From an uncultured Paracoccaceae bacterium (GTDB lineage Bacteria; Pseudomonadota; Alphaproteobacteria; Rhodobacterales; Rhodobacteraceae), in the NCBI GenBank assembly GCA_947489445.1, contig CANLDN010000003.1:248001-312000 (forward strand): DNA of 64,000 bases, in the 5' to 3' direction. Positions within the stretch are counted from its first letter, which is position 1; each line of letters begins with the position of its first letter. The translations under genes and the position numbers were made by a program. Under the pieces are notes generated by a model that saw only the letters and a program-made list of their open reading frames with translations, was not told the origin of the DNA and did no database searches. This document shows positions 29,245-38,563 of the stretch, piece by piece.

Positions 29245-29248
29245 ACCC

Positions 29249-29809
29249 ATGAGAATGATCCTCACCGCCCTTTTCGCTCTTGCTGCATCGCCGGCCCTTG
29301 CTGCTGGTGATAAGCCCTTCTTTTCGCTGGCGAACACGGACTTTGTTGTCACGATTGCCTTTCTGATCTTCATCGGCATTTTGCTGTATTTCAAAGTGCC
29401 TTCGCTGGTCGGCGGCATGCTTGATAAGCGCGCGGAGAGCATCAAAGCAGAGCTGAACGAAGCCAAGGCGTTGCGTGAAGAAGCACAGTCCTTGTTGGCC
29501 TCATACGAGCGCAAACAGAAGGAAGTGCAAGAACAGGCTGACCGGATTGTTGCCGCTGCCAAAGAAGAAGCGACAAATGCCGCCGCCGCCGCCAAGGATG
29601 AGATTGCAAAGTCCATCACACGGCGGTTGGCTGGTGCGGAAGAGCAGATTGCAAGCGCGCAAGCCTCTGCCGTCAAAGAGGTGCGTGATCACGCAATTGC
29701 GGTTGCTGTGGGTGCTGCTAAGGACGTCATGTCCAAGCAGATGGATGCGAAGGCCGCTGGCGATCTGATTGATAGCTCTATCGCGACAGTTGCGGAAAAG
29801 CTGCATTAA
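29249..29809 (+). CDS. atpF: ATP synthase F0 subunit b
   Basis: 186 aa; FLIFIGILLYFKVPSLVGGMLDKRAESIKAELNEAKALREEAQSLL. Confidence 0.95.
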   Translation: MRMILTALFALAASPALAAGDKPFFSLANTDFVVTIAFLIFIGILLYFKVPSLVGGMLDKRAESIKAELNEAKALREEAQSLLASYERKQKEVQEQADRIVAAAKEEATNAAAAAKDEIAKSITRRLAGAEEQIASAQASAVKEVRDHAIAVAVGAAKDVMSKQMDAKAAGDLIDSSIATVAEKLH

Positions 29810-29842
29810 TGGGGCTGGGGTAAACCACACCTTACGGATTGC

Positions 29843-29876
29843 AAAGGCCCGGACATTGATTTGTCTGGGCTTTTTC
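29843..29876 (+). terminator. Rho-independent terminator of F0 operon
   Basis: GCCCGGACA-ttgatt-TGTCTGGGC followed by TTTTT. Confidence 0.85.
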
Positions 29877-29936
29877 GTTGACACTGGTCCTATTGCCCCG
29901 GAATGGTGGACCGGGGGCAGAGCAGGAGCGTAAGCC

Positions 29937-30668
29937 ATGCCAAGCCTGAAGGTCGCCATAAGGGCCACGGCGGTGTATTTCGCGGTGGTCGCACTTGGGT
30001 TGGCCTATCTTTTTCAGATTGCGAACGCCGCCTACGGCAAGACGCCGATGATCGTTCAAAGTTGGATGATTCAGATTATCTTATGTGCGGTGTGTCTGTA
30101 CTATGTATGGCGCTACTTCGGATGGTCTGGTGCTGGATTTGCGCAATGCAATTGGCGTGGGCTGGTTTGGCTGCTGCCTGCATATCTTGTGCTGGTCCTG
30201 CTTTTCATCGAAGCGGTGCCCGCGATGCTGTCGGGCAGCCTATCCTCCGCTGATCGCAACGTCCTAGCCGCGCTGGCTTTTACAACATTTCTGATCGGTT
30301 TCTCGGAGGAAGTGATGTTCAGGGGTATCTTGCTGCGTGGCGCGCTGACCCGTCTAAGTGTGGCACCTGCCATGTTGTTGAGCGCGGTTGCTTTTTCATT
30401 CGTCCACGCGTTGAACGGGTTGGGCAGCCAGCCAGGGTCTGATATGTTGCAGCACCTGGCATTTACTTTTCTGGTGGGGTTTTTCCTAGCCCCGGTCGCG
30501 TTGAGAATTGGCAACCTATGGCCGTTGATTATCTGGCATTGGCTGTGGGATATGGCGGTATTCTCAAGCGGCATACTGGGCGTCATTCAACCATTTGCAC
30601 TGGCTGGTATCCTAACGCAGGTGATTATCAGTCTCGTCCTGTGGTCAAGGATTGTGAAAGAGGGCTAG
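29937..30668 (+). CDS. CPBP family intramembrane glutamic endopeptidase
   Basis: SEEVMFRGILLRGAL, SFVHALNG, HWLWD motifs. Confidence 0.9.
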   Translation: MPSLKVAIRATAVYFAVVALGLAYLFQIANAAYGKTPMIVQSWMIQIILCAVCLYYVWRYFGWSGAGFAQCNWRGLVWLLPAYLVLVLLFIEAVPAMLSGSLSSADRNVLAALAFTTFLIGFSEEVMFRGILLRGALTRLSVAPAMLLSAVAFSFVHALNGLGSQPGSDMLQHLAFTFLVGFFLAPVALRIGNLWPLIIWHWLWDMAVFSSGILGVIQPFALAGILTQVIISLVLWSRIVKEG

Positions 30669-31432
30669 CGCTGCGTTTCATGGTCAAACCGCTTTTGTGC
30701 AAATACCTCATTGCGATCGGATTTTTGTTGATCAGACAAGGCGGTTTCAACAAAGTTCAGATGCGCCTCCACCGCTTGACGTGCAGCGGCCGGATCACGC
30801 GCCTGCAGGGCAGTATTGATGGCCCGGTGCTGATCCAGCAATGTGTCGCGCGTCATGCGCTGCTTGAACATGATGGAGCGGTTGTAAAACACGCCCTCGC
30901 GCAGCAATTCATACATCGACCGCATCATGTGTAGCATGATGATATTGTGGCTGGCCTCGATGATCGACAGGTGGAAATCGGCATCCAGATGTGCTTCGTC
31001 TGCCGGGTTTCGCTTTTGATGGGCTGTTTCCATTTTGCGAAAGATCGTGTCGATTACCTTGAGGTCGGTATCGCTGCCCAGACGGGCGGCGCGCTCAGCG
31101 GCTAAACCTTCCATATCGCGGCGAAAATGGATGTAGTCAAAGACCGCTTCTTCATGCGTCGCAAAGAGCCGGACCAGCGCTGGTGCAAAGGCAGACCCAA
31201 GCACATCCGCCACATAGACCCCGGCACCGGCCTTGGATGACAATAGCCCGCGGTTCTGCAGATCAGCCAAAGCCTCGCGCAGGGATGGGCGCGATACGCC
31301 CATACGTTCGCTGAGTTCGCGTTCGGATGGCAGGCGTTCACCCGGCCGCAAGATCCCGCGCAGGATCAGTCCTTCGATCTGGCGAATGACGCCGTGGGAT
31401 AGTTTTTCCTGCTGGATAGGTTCAAACGGCAT
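30665..31432 (-). CDS. FadR/GntR family regulator (FCD domain; PdhR/GlcC/LldR-like)
   Basis: IEGLILRGILRPGERLPSERELSERMGVSRPSLREALADLQNRGLLSSKAGAGVYV plus FCD helical domain. Confidence 0.92.
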   Translation of the reverse strand: MPFEPIQQEKLSHGVIRQIEGLILRGILRPGERLPSERELSERMGVSRPSLREALADLQNRGLLSSKAGAGVYVADVLGSAFAPALVRLFATHEEAVFDYIHFRRDMEGLAAERAARLGSDTDLKVIDTIFRKMETAHQKRNPADEAHLDADFHLSIIEASHNIIMLHMMRSMYELLREGVFYNRSIMFKQRMTRDTLLDQHRAINTALQARDPAAARQAVEAHLNFVETALSDQQKSDRNEVFAQKRFDHETQR

Positions 31433-31450
31433 GTCTTAGACCTCGCGGTA

Positions 31451-31471
31451 TTGGTCAAAACATATGACCAA
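31451..31471. promoter_or_regulatory. Candidate GntR-family operator (autoregulatory)
   Basis: TTGGTCA-AAACATA-TGACCAA, 7-bp perfect arms, 19 bp upstream of regulator start. Confidence 0.7.
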
Positions 31472-31491
31472 ATACCCGTATTCACAACAAA

Positions 31492-31521
31492 AAAGGGGCC
31501 GCCAACGGGCGACCCCTTTTT
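31492..31521 (-). terminator. Terminator hairpin downstream of OmpA-family gene
   Basis: AAAAGGGGCCGCCAACGGGCGACCCCTTTTT. Confidence 0.75.
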
Positions 31522-31537
31522 CTGATCTGAGGAGGGA

Positions 31538-32200
31538 TCAGTTTGGTGTGATAATGATCTCAACCCGGCGGTTCTGCGCACGGCCCTGCGCGTTCAGGTT
31601 CGACGCAACGGGCTGGTTTTCACCCGCACCGATGGACCGGACGCGTGCCGCGGACACGCCACCACCAAGCAGTACAGCAGATACCGCTTGCGCGCGACGC
31701 TGTGACAGGTCCTGATTGAACTCTGCTGTGCCGACATTGTCGGTATGGCCGATCACGTTCACGGTCGTGTTGGGATATTTGTTGAGCGAGCTGGCCACAA
31801 TGCGCAACTCACGTTGTGAAACCGACGATACCGCCGTGCTGTTGGTGGCAAATAGCAGGTCCTGTGACAGGACGACGACAAGGTTACGCCCGTTATTGGA
31901 CACGCCCACATCGTTGCGCAGCGAACGGCGCAGTTCTTCGGCCTGACGGTCAAGGTTGTTACCGATCGCCGCACCTGCGCCCGCACCAAGGGCTGCACCG
32001 ATCAGGGCCGCCTGATTGCGTTCGCGATTGGATTCGTCACGATTGGCGATAGCACCGATGGCGGCACCGCCCAACGCACCGATGATTGCACCTTGCTGGG
32101 TGTTCTGGTTCTGGTTGGGTCCGGTCTCGTCGCAGGCGACAACAAAGGTCAGCGACGCTGCGGCCAACATCATTGGGATTTTCGAAAAGATCATGGTCAT
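31538..32200 (-). CDS. OmpA family protein with glycine-zipper domain
   Basis: GAIIGALGGAAIGAIANRD..., NVIGHTDNVGTAEFNQDLSQRRAQAVSAVLLGGGV. Confidence 0.9.
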   Translation of the reverse strand: MTMIFSKIPMMLAAASLTFVVACDETGPNQNQNTQQGAIIGALGGAAIGAIANRDESNRERNQAALIGAALGAGAGAAIGNNLDRQAEELRRSLRNDVGVSNNGRNLVVVLSQDLLFATNSTAVSSVSQRELRIVASSLNKYPNTTVNVIGHTDNVGTAEFNQDLSQRRAQAVSAVLLGGGVSAARVRSIGAGENQPVASNLNAQGRAQNRRVEIIITPN

Positions 32201-32310
32201 GGTTCCATTTGATATGCTGCGCAAAATGCGCGTCTTGGATGGGTCAGCTTATGCCCATTTATCCCATGATATCCAATAACGCACGTGCGAGTAGCTGCTT
32301 TTCGCTTGTT

Positions 32311-33159
32311 TTAGCTCACGTCCGCTGACACATCCGCCCGCGCGGATTCCCATGCCAACATGGCGCGTTTGACCGGAATGCCCCAATGATACCCCCCCAA
32401 ACCGCCAGATTTGCGCAAGGCCCGGTGGCAGGGAATCAACCAGCTGACCGGGTTTCGGCCCACAGCGGTGCCTACTGCCCGCACCGCCTTGGGATTGCCA
32501 ATGCTTTGGGCGATTTCCGAATAGGTGGTCACATGGCCAGACGGGATGGTCAGCAGAGCCTCCCACACTTTCAACTGAAATGGTGCACCGATCATGTGCA
32601 GCTTTGTCTCACCCGTCATACCCAGTGCCGCTGTGGCCCATGGGCGCAAAAAGGTCGGATCTTCGATAAATGTCGCCTTGGGCCAGCGTGATTTCAGATC
32701 GGCCATGGCAGGTTCCGGCCCGGCCTCTGCGGCGAAGGCCAAACCGCAGATACCACGGTCCGTACCCATCACCAGCGCAGGGCCGAAATGGCTTTCGAAC
32801 CAACCCCAATAAATCGTCAGATCAGCACCATCGCGGGCATAATCGCCCGGGCTCATTGCTTCCCAGCGCACGAACAGGTCATGGAGGCGACCTGAACCCG
32901 ATAGACCAACGGCATGGGCCGTTTCCAAGGTTGTAAACCGGTCGCGCAACAGGGATTTGGCGTGTGCCAGTGTCAGGTATTGCTGATAGCGTTTGGGGGA
33001 CACGCCGACCCATGTCGAAAACAGCCGCTGGAAATGTGCCGGGCTCATGTTCATGTCTGCGGCAAGGTCGGGCAACGATAGTGGTGCGTCGCCTGCGGCA
33101 TCAATCGTTTCAATCGCGCGGCGCATGACCTGGTAATGGTATGTTTCTGTGTGTTCCAT
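32311..33159 (-). CDS. AraC-domain / methylated-DNA-[protein]-cysteine S-methyltransferase fusion (Ada-like)
   Basis: AraC HTH N-terminal part and GHVTTYSEIAQSIGNPKAVRAVGTAVGRNPVSWLIPCHRALRKSGGLGGYHWG (PCHR). Confidence 0.92.
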   Translation of the reverse strand: MEHTETYHYQVMRRAIETIDAAGDAPLSLPDLAADMNMSPAHFQRLFSTWVGVSPKRYQQYLTLAHAKSLLRDRFTTLETAHAVGLSGSGRLHDLFVRWEAMSPGDYARDGADLTIYWGWFESHFGPALVMGTDRGICGLAFAAEAGPEPAMADLKSRWPKATFIEDPTFLRPWATAALGMTGETKLHMIGAPFQLKVWEALLTIPSGHVTTYSEIAQSIGNPKAVRAVGTAVGRNPVSWLIPCHRALRKSGGLGGYHWGIPVKRAMLAWESARADVSADVS

Positions 33160-33253
33160 GTCTTTCAAGTTAGGGCGAAGTCCCGTGCGTTACGACCCGG
33201 AAGTTGCGCATCTTATGCTTGCCCCGCTGGGTCCTGACAGGCATACGGGCGCA

Positions 33254-33898
33254 ATGGCAAAACAGCTTGATTATCATACGATCCGCGAGATCTTTGAACG
33301 GTTCCACTATGCGGAACCTGAACCCAAGGGCGAGTTGGAGCATGTGAACGTTTACACGCTTGTTGTAGCTGTCGCACTGTCGGCCCAAGCCACGGATGCT
33401 GGTGTGAACAAAGCCACCCGCGGGCTGTTCAAAATCGCGGATACACCGCAAAAGATGCTTGATCTGGGTCTTGAGGGTGTAACCGAACATATCAAAACTA
33501 TTGGTCTGTTCCGTCAAAAGGCCAAGAACGTCATCAAGATGAGCCAGATTCTGGTTGATGATTACGATGGTGAGGTGCCCAATTCCCGCGCGGCCCTGCA
33601 ATCACTACCCGGGGTCGGGCGCAAGACGGCCAATGTGGTGCTGAATATGTGGTGGAAGCAACCGGCGCAGGCGGTGGACACGCATATTTTCCGTATCGGC
33701 AACCGGACAGGCATTTGCCCAGGCAAGGATGTGGATGCGGTCGAACGTGCCATCGAAGATCATATTCCCGCAGATTATCAACTTCATGCACATCATTGGA
33801 TGATATTGCATGGGCGTTACGTTTGTGTGGCACGAAAACCCAAATGCGCGGCATGTCTGATCCGCGATCTTTGTATGTTTGAGGACAAGAATTTATGA
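33254..33898 (+). CDS. nth: Endonuclease III
   Basis: HhH LPGVGRKTANVVLNMWW, VDTHIFRIGNRTG, C-terminal Cys cluster CVARKPKCAACLIRDLC. Confidence 0.96.
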   Translation: MAKQLDYHTIREIFERFHYAEPEPKGELEHVNVYTLVVAVALSAQATDAGVNKATRGLFKIADTPQKMLDLGLEGVTEHIKTIGLFRQKAKNVIKMSQILVDDYDGEVPNSRAALQSLPGVGRKTANVVLNMWWKQPAQAVDTHIFRIGNRTGICPGKDVDAVERAIEDHIPADYQLHAHHWMILHGRYVCVARKPKCAACLIRDLCMFEDKNL

Positions 33899-34884
33899 AC
33901 AATTACGACGTGATTGGCATCGGCAACGCGCTTGTTGATGTGATTGGCCATGCTTCCGATACTTTTCTTGATCACATGGGGATCGAAAAAGGGATCATGC
34001 AGCTCATCGAACGCGAGCGGGCAGAGGTGCTCTATGGCGCGATGCAGGATCGGACCGAAACGCCGGGCGGGTCCGTTGCCAACACGATTGCGGGGCTGGG
34101 CAGTCTGGGTCTGTCCACCGCCTTTATCGGCAAGGTCAAGGACGACGCGCTGGGCCGGTTTTATGCCAAGGGGATGGAGGATGCGGGCACCGCGTTCCCC
34201 AACCCGCCAATCGCAAATGCCGAAGCTCCTACCTCGCGCTCCATGATCTTTGTCTCACCTGATGGTGAGCGGTCGATGAATACCTATCTGGGTGCCGGGG
34301 CTGATCTGGGGCAAGCCGATGTGCCGCATGATGTGTTTGCAGGCGGCAAGATATTGTTCCTCGAAGGGTATCTTTTCGACAAACCCGATGGAAAAACGGC
34401 CTTTGCAGAGGCTGCGCGCCAGATGAAAACAGTCGGCGGTAAATCCGGTATCACGCTCAGCGATCCGTTCTGCGCAGACCGGCATCGTGCGGACTTCCAA
34501 CGCCTGATCGCGGAAGAGATGGATTTTGTCATCGGCAATATCGCCGAATGGACAACGCTTTATGAAACCGATGATCTGTCTGCCGCCCTTGATCAGGCCA
34601 GCGCGCATTGTGAAACGGTGGTGTGTACTTGTTCCGGCGATCCAGTGCTATTGCGGCGCGGTGATGAGCGGGTCGAGGTGCCAGTGCATAAGGTTGTGCC
34701 GGTTGATGCAACCGGCGCCGGGGATCAGTTCGCGGCGGGTTTCCTTTATGGGTTTGTCACCGGGCAATCGTTGGAGATTTGCGGGCGTATGGGCGTTACT
34801 GCGGCGGCTGAGGTGATTGGCCATATCGGTCCGCGCCCAAAGGCGGACCTTAAGACATTGTTTGCGGAGCAGGGATTGATCTAA
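33895..34884 (+). CDS. PfkB family carbohydrate/adenosine kinase
   Basis: GGSVANTIAGLGSLG, DATGAGDQFAAGFLYG. Confidence 0.93.
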   Translation: MNNYDVIGIGNALVDVIGHASDTFLDHMGIEKGIMQLIERERAEVLYGAMQDRTETPGGSVANTIAGLGSLGLSTAFIGKVKDDALGRFYAKGMEDAGTAFPNPPIANAEAPTSRSMIFVSPDGERSMNTYLGAGADLGQADVPHDVFAGGKILFLEGYLFDKPDGKTAFAEAARQMKTVGGKSGITLSDPFCADRHRADFQRLIAEEMDFVIGNIAEWTTLYETDDLSAALDQASAHCETVVCTCSGDPVLLRRGDERVEVPVHKVVPVDATGAGDQFAAGFLYGFVTGQSLEICGRMGVTAAAEVIGHIGPRPKADLKTLFAEQGLI

Positions 34885-35569
34885 GCCATAGCGCGTCCAG
34901 CGCGTCGATGGCGGCTGTGTCAAATCGGTCCTCCTCCTTCCAATACTTGCCCGACGGAACGTAGTAGCCCAGCCGCGTCTCTTCGGCCAATGCATCTTTG
35001 ACGGTTTGCGCATCATAGGCTGCGGGCTTGGCTTGCGGCGCATCACCGGGCGTGGCACGAGGAAAAACGAGGCGGCTTTCGTCAGTGGATAAGTTGACCA
35101 CAGCGCATCCTTGCCGGGCCGCCATCACCATCAGACGCGCCGATTTCGCCTCAAGCGAGCGCAGGGTCACATCCTCGCGCAGCGGATCAGCGGTGCCCGT
35201 GCCATAGAAATGCGTATTGTCGTTTTTGGGGTAAACCATATCGCAGCCCAGAACGGCGATCACAGAAGGTTTTAACGCGGCAAGCGCCCAATAAGTGGCG
35301 GTAAATGCCATTGTGCCGCCTGCATAGACAAAGCCGCCGAACTGGTTTTGTAGCGACACATAATCAGACGCGCGGATGATGCGCTGATCGGCGCGTAAAT
35401 CGACGGGCTGCCGTTCTTCCGGGAAATCATCCGGGTGGATCAAATCATCCCAATCCGGGCGCACCGCCCAAGCGTTGTTGATTGCTACAATCCGGTCGAA
35501 CGGCGCGCGCGACCAGTCGCGGCAGGTCACCACATTTGGGCCACTTCCCAGAATAAGAACTACAGTCAC
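34850..35569 (-). CDS. Putative GT42/DUF115-like glycan-modifying protein
   Basis: N-terminal LILGSGPNVVTCRDWSRAPFDRIVAINNAW; AALKPSVIAVLGCDMVYP; resembles CstII-like fold motifs by eye. Confidence 0.45.
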   Translation of the reverse strand: MTVVLILGSGPNVVTCRDWSRAPFDRIVAINNAWAVRPDWDDLIHPDDFPEERQPVDLRADQRIIRASDYVSLQNQFGGFVYAGGTMAFTATYWALAALKPSVIAVLGCDMVYPKNDNTHFYGTGTADPLREDVTLRSLEAKSARLMVMAARQGCAVVNLSTDESRLVFPRATPGDAPQAKPAAYDAQTVKDALAEETRLGYYVPSGKYWKEEDRFDTAAIDALDALWLRSIPAPQTMS

Positions 35570-35640
35570 CGGTCACTTCCATTTTTGTTGCAAACGGTAA
35601 GTAACGCGCGCGGCGGCGCTGTCTAGGATGTGTTTTACGA

Positions 35641-36459
35641 TTACTGCCCCAGCTTGGCGTGAACTTCGTCCAGATCAATCTCACCGATCGGCATTTTGTT
35701 GGCTGGGTTTTCAAAATCATATCTGAAAATGCGAAAATCTTTTTTGTAAATCTCATAGATTAGGTGCATCGACAGATCGTCAAAATAGTCCTCGACCGGA
35801 TGCGCGCGTTTCGGCCCGTGCCCTTCGCTTTCGTTGAACCGTGGGATGGCGGCCAGATCAATCGGATGTGGCGTTTCAATCCCGTTCAGAACATCCTGCA
35901 TGCCTTCGTTGAACTTCTCGGTCCAGAAAATTTTGTCGTACCGCCCGCCATTCACGATATAGGTCGAGATATGACCCGACATGGCTGACCAGTGAATGTC
36001 CGGTTCCATTGGGCGACGCCAACGGATGGTGTCGCGCGCAAACAGTAAAAAGCGGCGAAAGCTCTTGATTTGATCGAATTCAAACCCTGTTTCGGGGTCG
36101 CCCACCTCGATTCCATATTTCTGGATCAACAGTGGTACAAGATTGCCCCGATAGCGTTTGCCGTTGCGTTGAATGCCACAAATCTTGTCAAAGAATGACG
36201 ATAGAATGCGCGTGTAGGGATTGCGCACGCAGGTGAACGCATAGCTCTGATGCGCTTTGACGTTGCTGGTTATTATCGGCTTGCTGGCGTCCATCGCCCA
36301 TTTGTGGATACCGGTCTTGGCGTCATGGATGTCACCATCAAAAAAACCGCCATGGTCGGAATAATACATGATCTGGCCAATTGTCGAACACGCGCATTTA
36401 GGTACGACACGGTACACCACGCTTTGGCTTTCGGTCATCCATGTACCCGGAAAAGTCAT
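35641..36459 (-). CDS. Sulfotransferase family 2-like protein
   Basis: YRVVPKCACSTIGQIMYY (PAPS 5'-phosphosulfate-binding-like) and FTCVRNPYTRILSSFFDKI (3'-phosphate motif). Confidence 0.85.
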   Translation of the reverse strand: MTFPGTWMTESQSVVYRVVPKCACSTIGQIMYYSDHGGFFDGDIHDAKTGIHKWAMDASKPIITSNVKAHQSYAFTCVRNPYTRILSSFFDKICGIQRNGKRYRGNLVPLLIQKYGIEVGDPETGFEFDQIKSFRRFLLFARDTIRWRRPMEPDIHWSAMSGHISTYIVNGGRYDKIFWTEKFNEGMQDVLNGIETPHPIDLAAIPRFNESEGHGPKRAHPVEDYFDDLSMHLIYEIYKKDFRIFRYDFENPANKMPIGEIDLDEVHAKLGQ

Positions 36460-36600
36460 TGTTTTTTGCCTCCGCAGCTTGCTCGCGGTTTACCTGAACA
36501 TCGTTACTGCCCCTAAAGAGCAAAGAAACCCTGTATATTCAACGGCTCTTCACGTTATGAGGGGTAAAAGACGTACGAAACCCGGGACGAATGCAGCTGA

Positions 36601-38178
36601 ATGGCAAGAATCGCCTTTATCCTTCTGTGCCACAAGAACCCTGATGCCATTGTGCAGCAGGCCGAACAGCTGACCGCGGCCGGTGATTACATCGCGATTC
36701 ACTTTGATGCGTCGGCTCCGGCAGCGCATTTTGACGCCATCCGCACCGCCTTGGCCGACAATCCCAATGTGGCCTTTGCAAAGCGCCGGATCAAATGCGG
36801 TTGGGGCGAATGGAGTTTGGTGCAGGCCACGTTGAACGCGGTGCAGGCAGCCGTCGATGCGTTTCCGCGCGCCAGCCATTTCTACATGGTGTCGGGCGAT
36901 TGCATGCCCACAAAATCAGCCGCCTACACCCATCAGTTTCTGGACGATAACGATCGCGACCATATCGAAAGTTTTGATTTCTTTGACGGCAATTGGATCA
37001 AGACCGGTTTCAAGGAAGAACGGCTGATTTATCGCCACTATTTCAACGAACGCACTCAGGTGCGCCGGTTTTACGCCAGCTTCAACCTTCAACGGAAATT
37101 CGGTCTGACCCGCAAGGTGCCTGACGATTTGCAGATCATGATCGGCAGCCAATGGTGGTGCCTGCGCCGCCGTACCATTGAGGCGATACTGGACTTTACC
37201 CGGACCCGCCGCGATGTGATGCGGTTCTTTCGCACTACATGGATCCCGGATGAGACATTTTTCCAGACACTTGCCCGCCATCTGGTGCCGGGCCGCGAGA
37301 TTGAAAACCGAACGCTGACGTTCTTGATGTTCTCTGACTACGGGATGCCGGTGACGTTTTATAATGATCACTACGATCTGCTTCTGGGTCAGGACGCATT
37401 GTTCGCGCGCAAGATCAGCACCGAGGCGCATGATCTCAAGGCGCAACTTGGCGACCTTTATGCCAGTGATCAGATGGATTTCGTGATTTCTGATGAAGGG
37501 CGCAACCTGTTCAAGTTTTTGACCGGGCGCGGCCGCATCGGGCGCCGTTTTGCGCCCCGTTTTTGGGAAAACGATTCATCATTGGGGCGCAGCCGTGAGC
37601 TGATGATTGTGGCTTGCAAGAAATGGCATGTGGCCAAGCGTCTGGTCGAGGCGATTGGCCATCATACCAACATCCCGGCGGTGGAATATCTGTTCAACGA
37701 AGACGACACAGCACTGCCTGACCTGGGCGGCATTCAGACGACGCTGGAAAAGCGCAGCCGCCACAGGCGCGCCATGCTGCGGATGCTGTTTGATCATTAT
37801 GACAGCGACCGGTTGGTGATTTGTCTGGATACGTCGAGCCTTGACCTGATGGCAGATTTCTATTCCGACCGGGCCACCGTTCGATTGCTGGAAATCGAAT
37901 GCCGGTTTGATGATGACTATCTGATCGGCCATGCAAAACGCGTGGGGTTGGCCGGGTCCCAAACGGGCGACGCCACCTTGGCGCGCCTGTTGCCGACGAT
38001 CCGGCACGATATGATCTACGAACGCGATGCGATCCGCGATGCGCAGTTCACCAATATGACGACGATGCGCGAAACGGCCTCGACCGATGAAAATATCGCG
38101 GCCGTGGCGCAGTTCTTAAGCGTCAACACCGATGTAGCCCGCACATTGGCCGAAACCCCCCATCTTTTTGTTGATTGA
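36601..38178 (+). CDS. Core-2/I-branching beta-1,6-N-acetylglucosaminyltransferase family (GT14) protein with long C-terminal extension
   Basis: ARIAFILLCHKNPDAIVQQ...IAIHFDASAP...KCGWGEWSLVQATLNAV...YMVSGDCMPTKS...GSQWWCLRR...DETFFQTL; ~250-aa C-terminal extension. Confidence 0.85.
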   Translation: MARIAFILLCHKNPDAIVQQAEQLTAAGDYIAIHFDASAPAAHFDAIRTALADNPNVAFAKRRIKCGWGEWSLVQATLNAVQAAVDAFPRASHFYMVSGDCMPTKSAAYTHQFLDDNDRDHIESFDFFDGNWIKTGFKEERLIYRHYFNERTQVRRFYASFNLQRKFGLTRKVPDDLQIMIGSQWWCLRRRTIEAILDFTRTRRDVMRFFRTTWIPDETFFQTLARHLVPGREIENRTLTFLMFSDYGMPVTFYNDHYDLLLGQDALFARKISTEAHDLKAQLGDLYASDQMDFVISDEGRNLFKFLTGRGRIGRRFAPRFWENDSSLGRSRELMIVACKKWHVAKRLVEAIGHHTNIPAVEYLFNEDDTALPDLGGIQTTLEKRSRHRRAMLRMLFDHYDSDRLVICLDTSSLDLMADFYSDRATVRLLEIECRFDDDYLIGHAKRVGLAGSQTGDATLARLLPTIRHDMIYERDAIRDAQFTNMTTMRETASTDENIAAVAQFLSVNTDVARTLAETPHLFVD

Positions 38179-38186
38179 GGTGACCC

Positions 38187-38549
38187 ATGCCGTTTGACTA
38201 TGACGACCAGAACATCTTTGCCAAAATCCTGCGTGGTGAGATCCCGAACAAGACCGTCTATGAAAATGACCATGCGCTTGCGTTTCATGATATTGAGCCA
38301 CAAGCACCGGTGCATGTGCTGGTAATCCCCAAAGGGGCTTATGTCAGTCTGGACCATTTCGCGCGCGATGCGTCAGCGGAAGAGCAGGCCGGGTTCATGC
38401 AAGCCGTGGCTGAAGTATGCCGTCTGACGGATGTCGGCGAAGGGTTTCGCGCGATCGCTAATACCCGCAGCCATGGTGTGCAGGATGTGCCGCATTATCA
38501 TTTGCATATCATTGGCGGTAAGCAGTTGGGGCGGATGTTACAGGGCTGA
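38187..38549 (+). CDS. HIT (histidine triad) family protein
   Basis: FAKILRGEIPNKTVYEND...PHYHLHIIGGKQLG. Confidence 0.95.
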   Translation: MPFDYDDQNIFAKILRGEIPNKTVYENDHALAFHDIEPQAPVHVLVIPKGAYVSLDHFARDASAEEQAGFMQAVAEVCRLTDVGEGFRAIANTRSHGVQDVPHYHLHIIGGKQLGRMLQG

Positions 38550-38563
38550 ATGGTCGCCGAAGC

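Noticed and set aside
28678-29676. 332-aa minus-strand ORF
   Set aside because: Antisense to the atp b' and b genes; Ser/Ala/Cys-rich shadow frame
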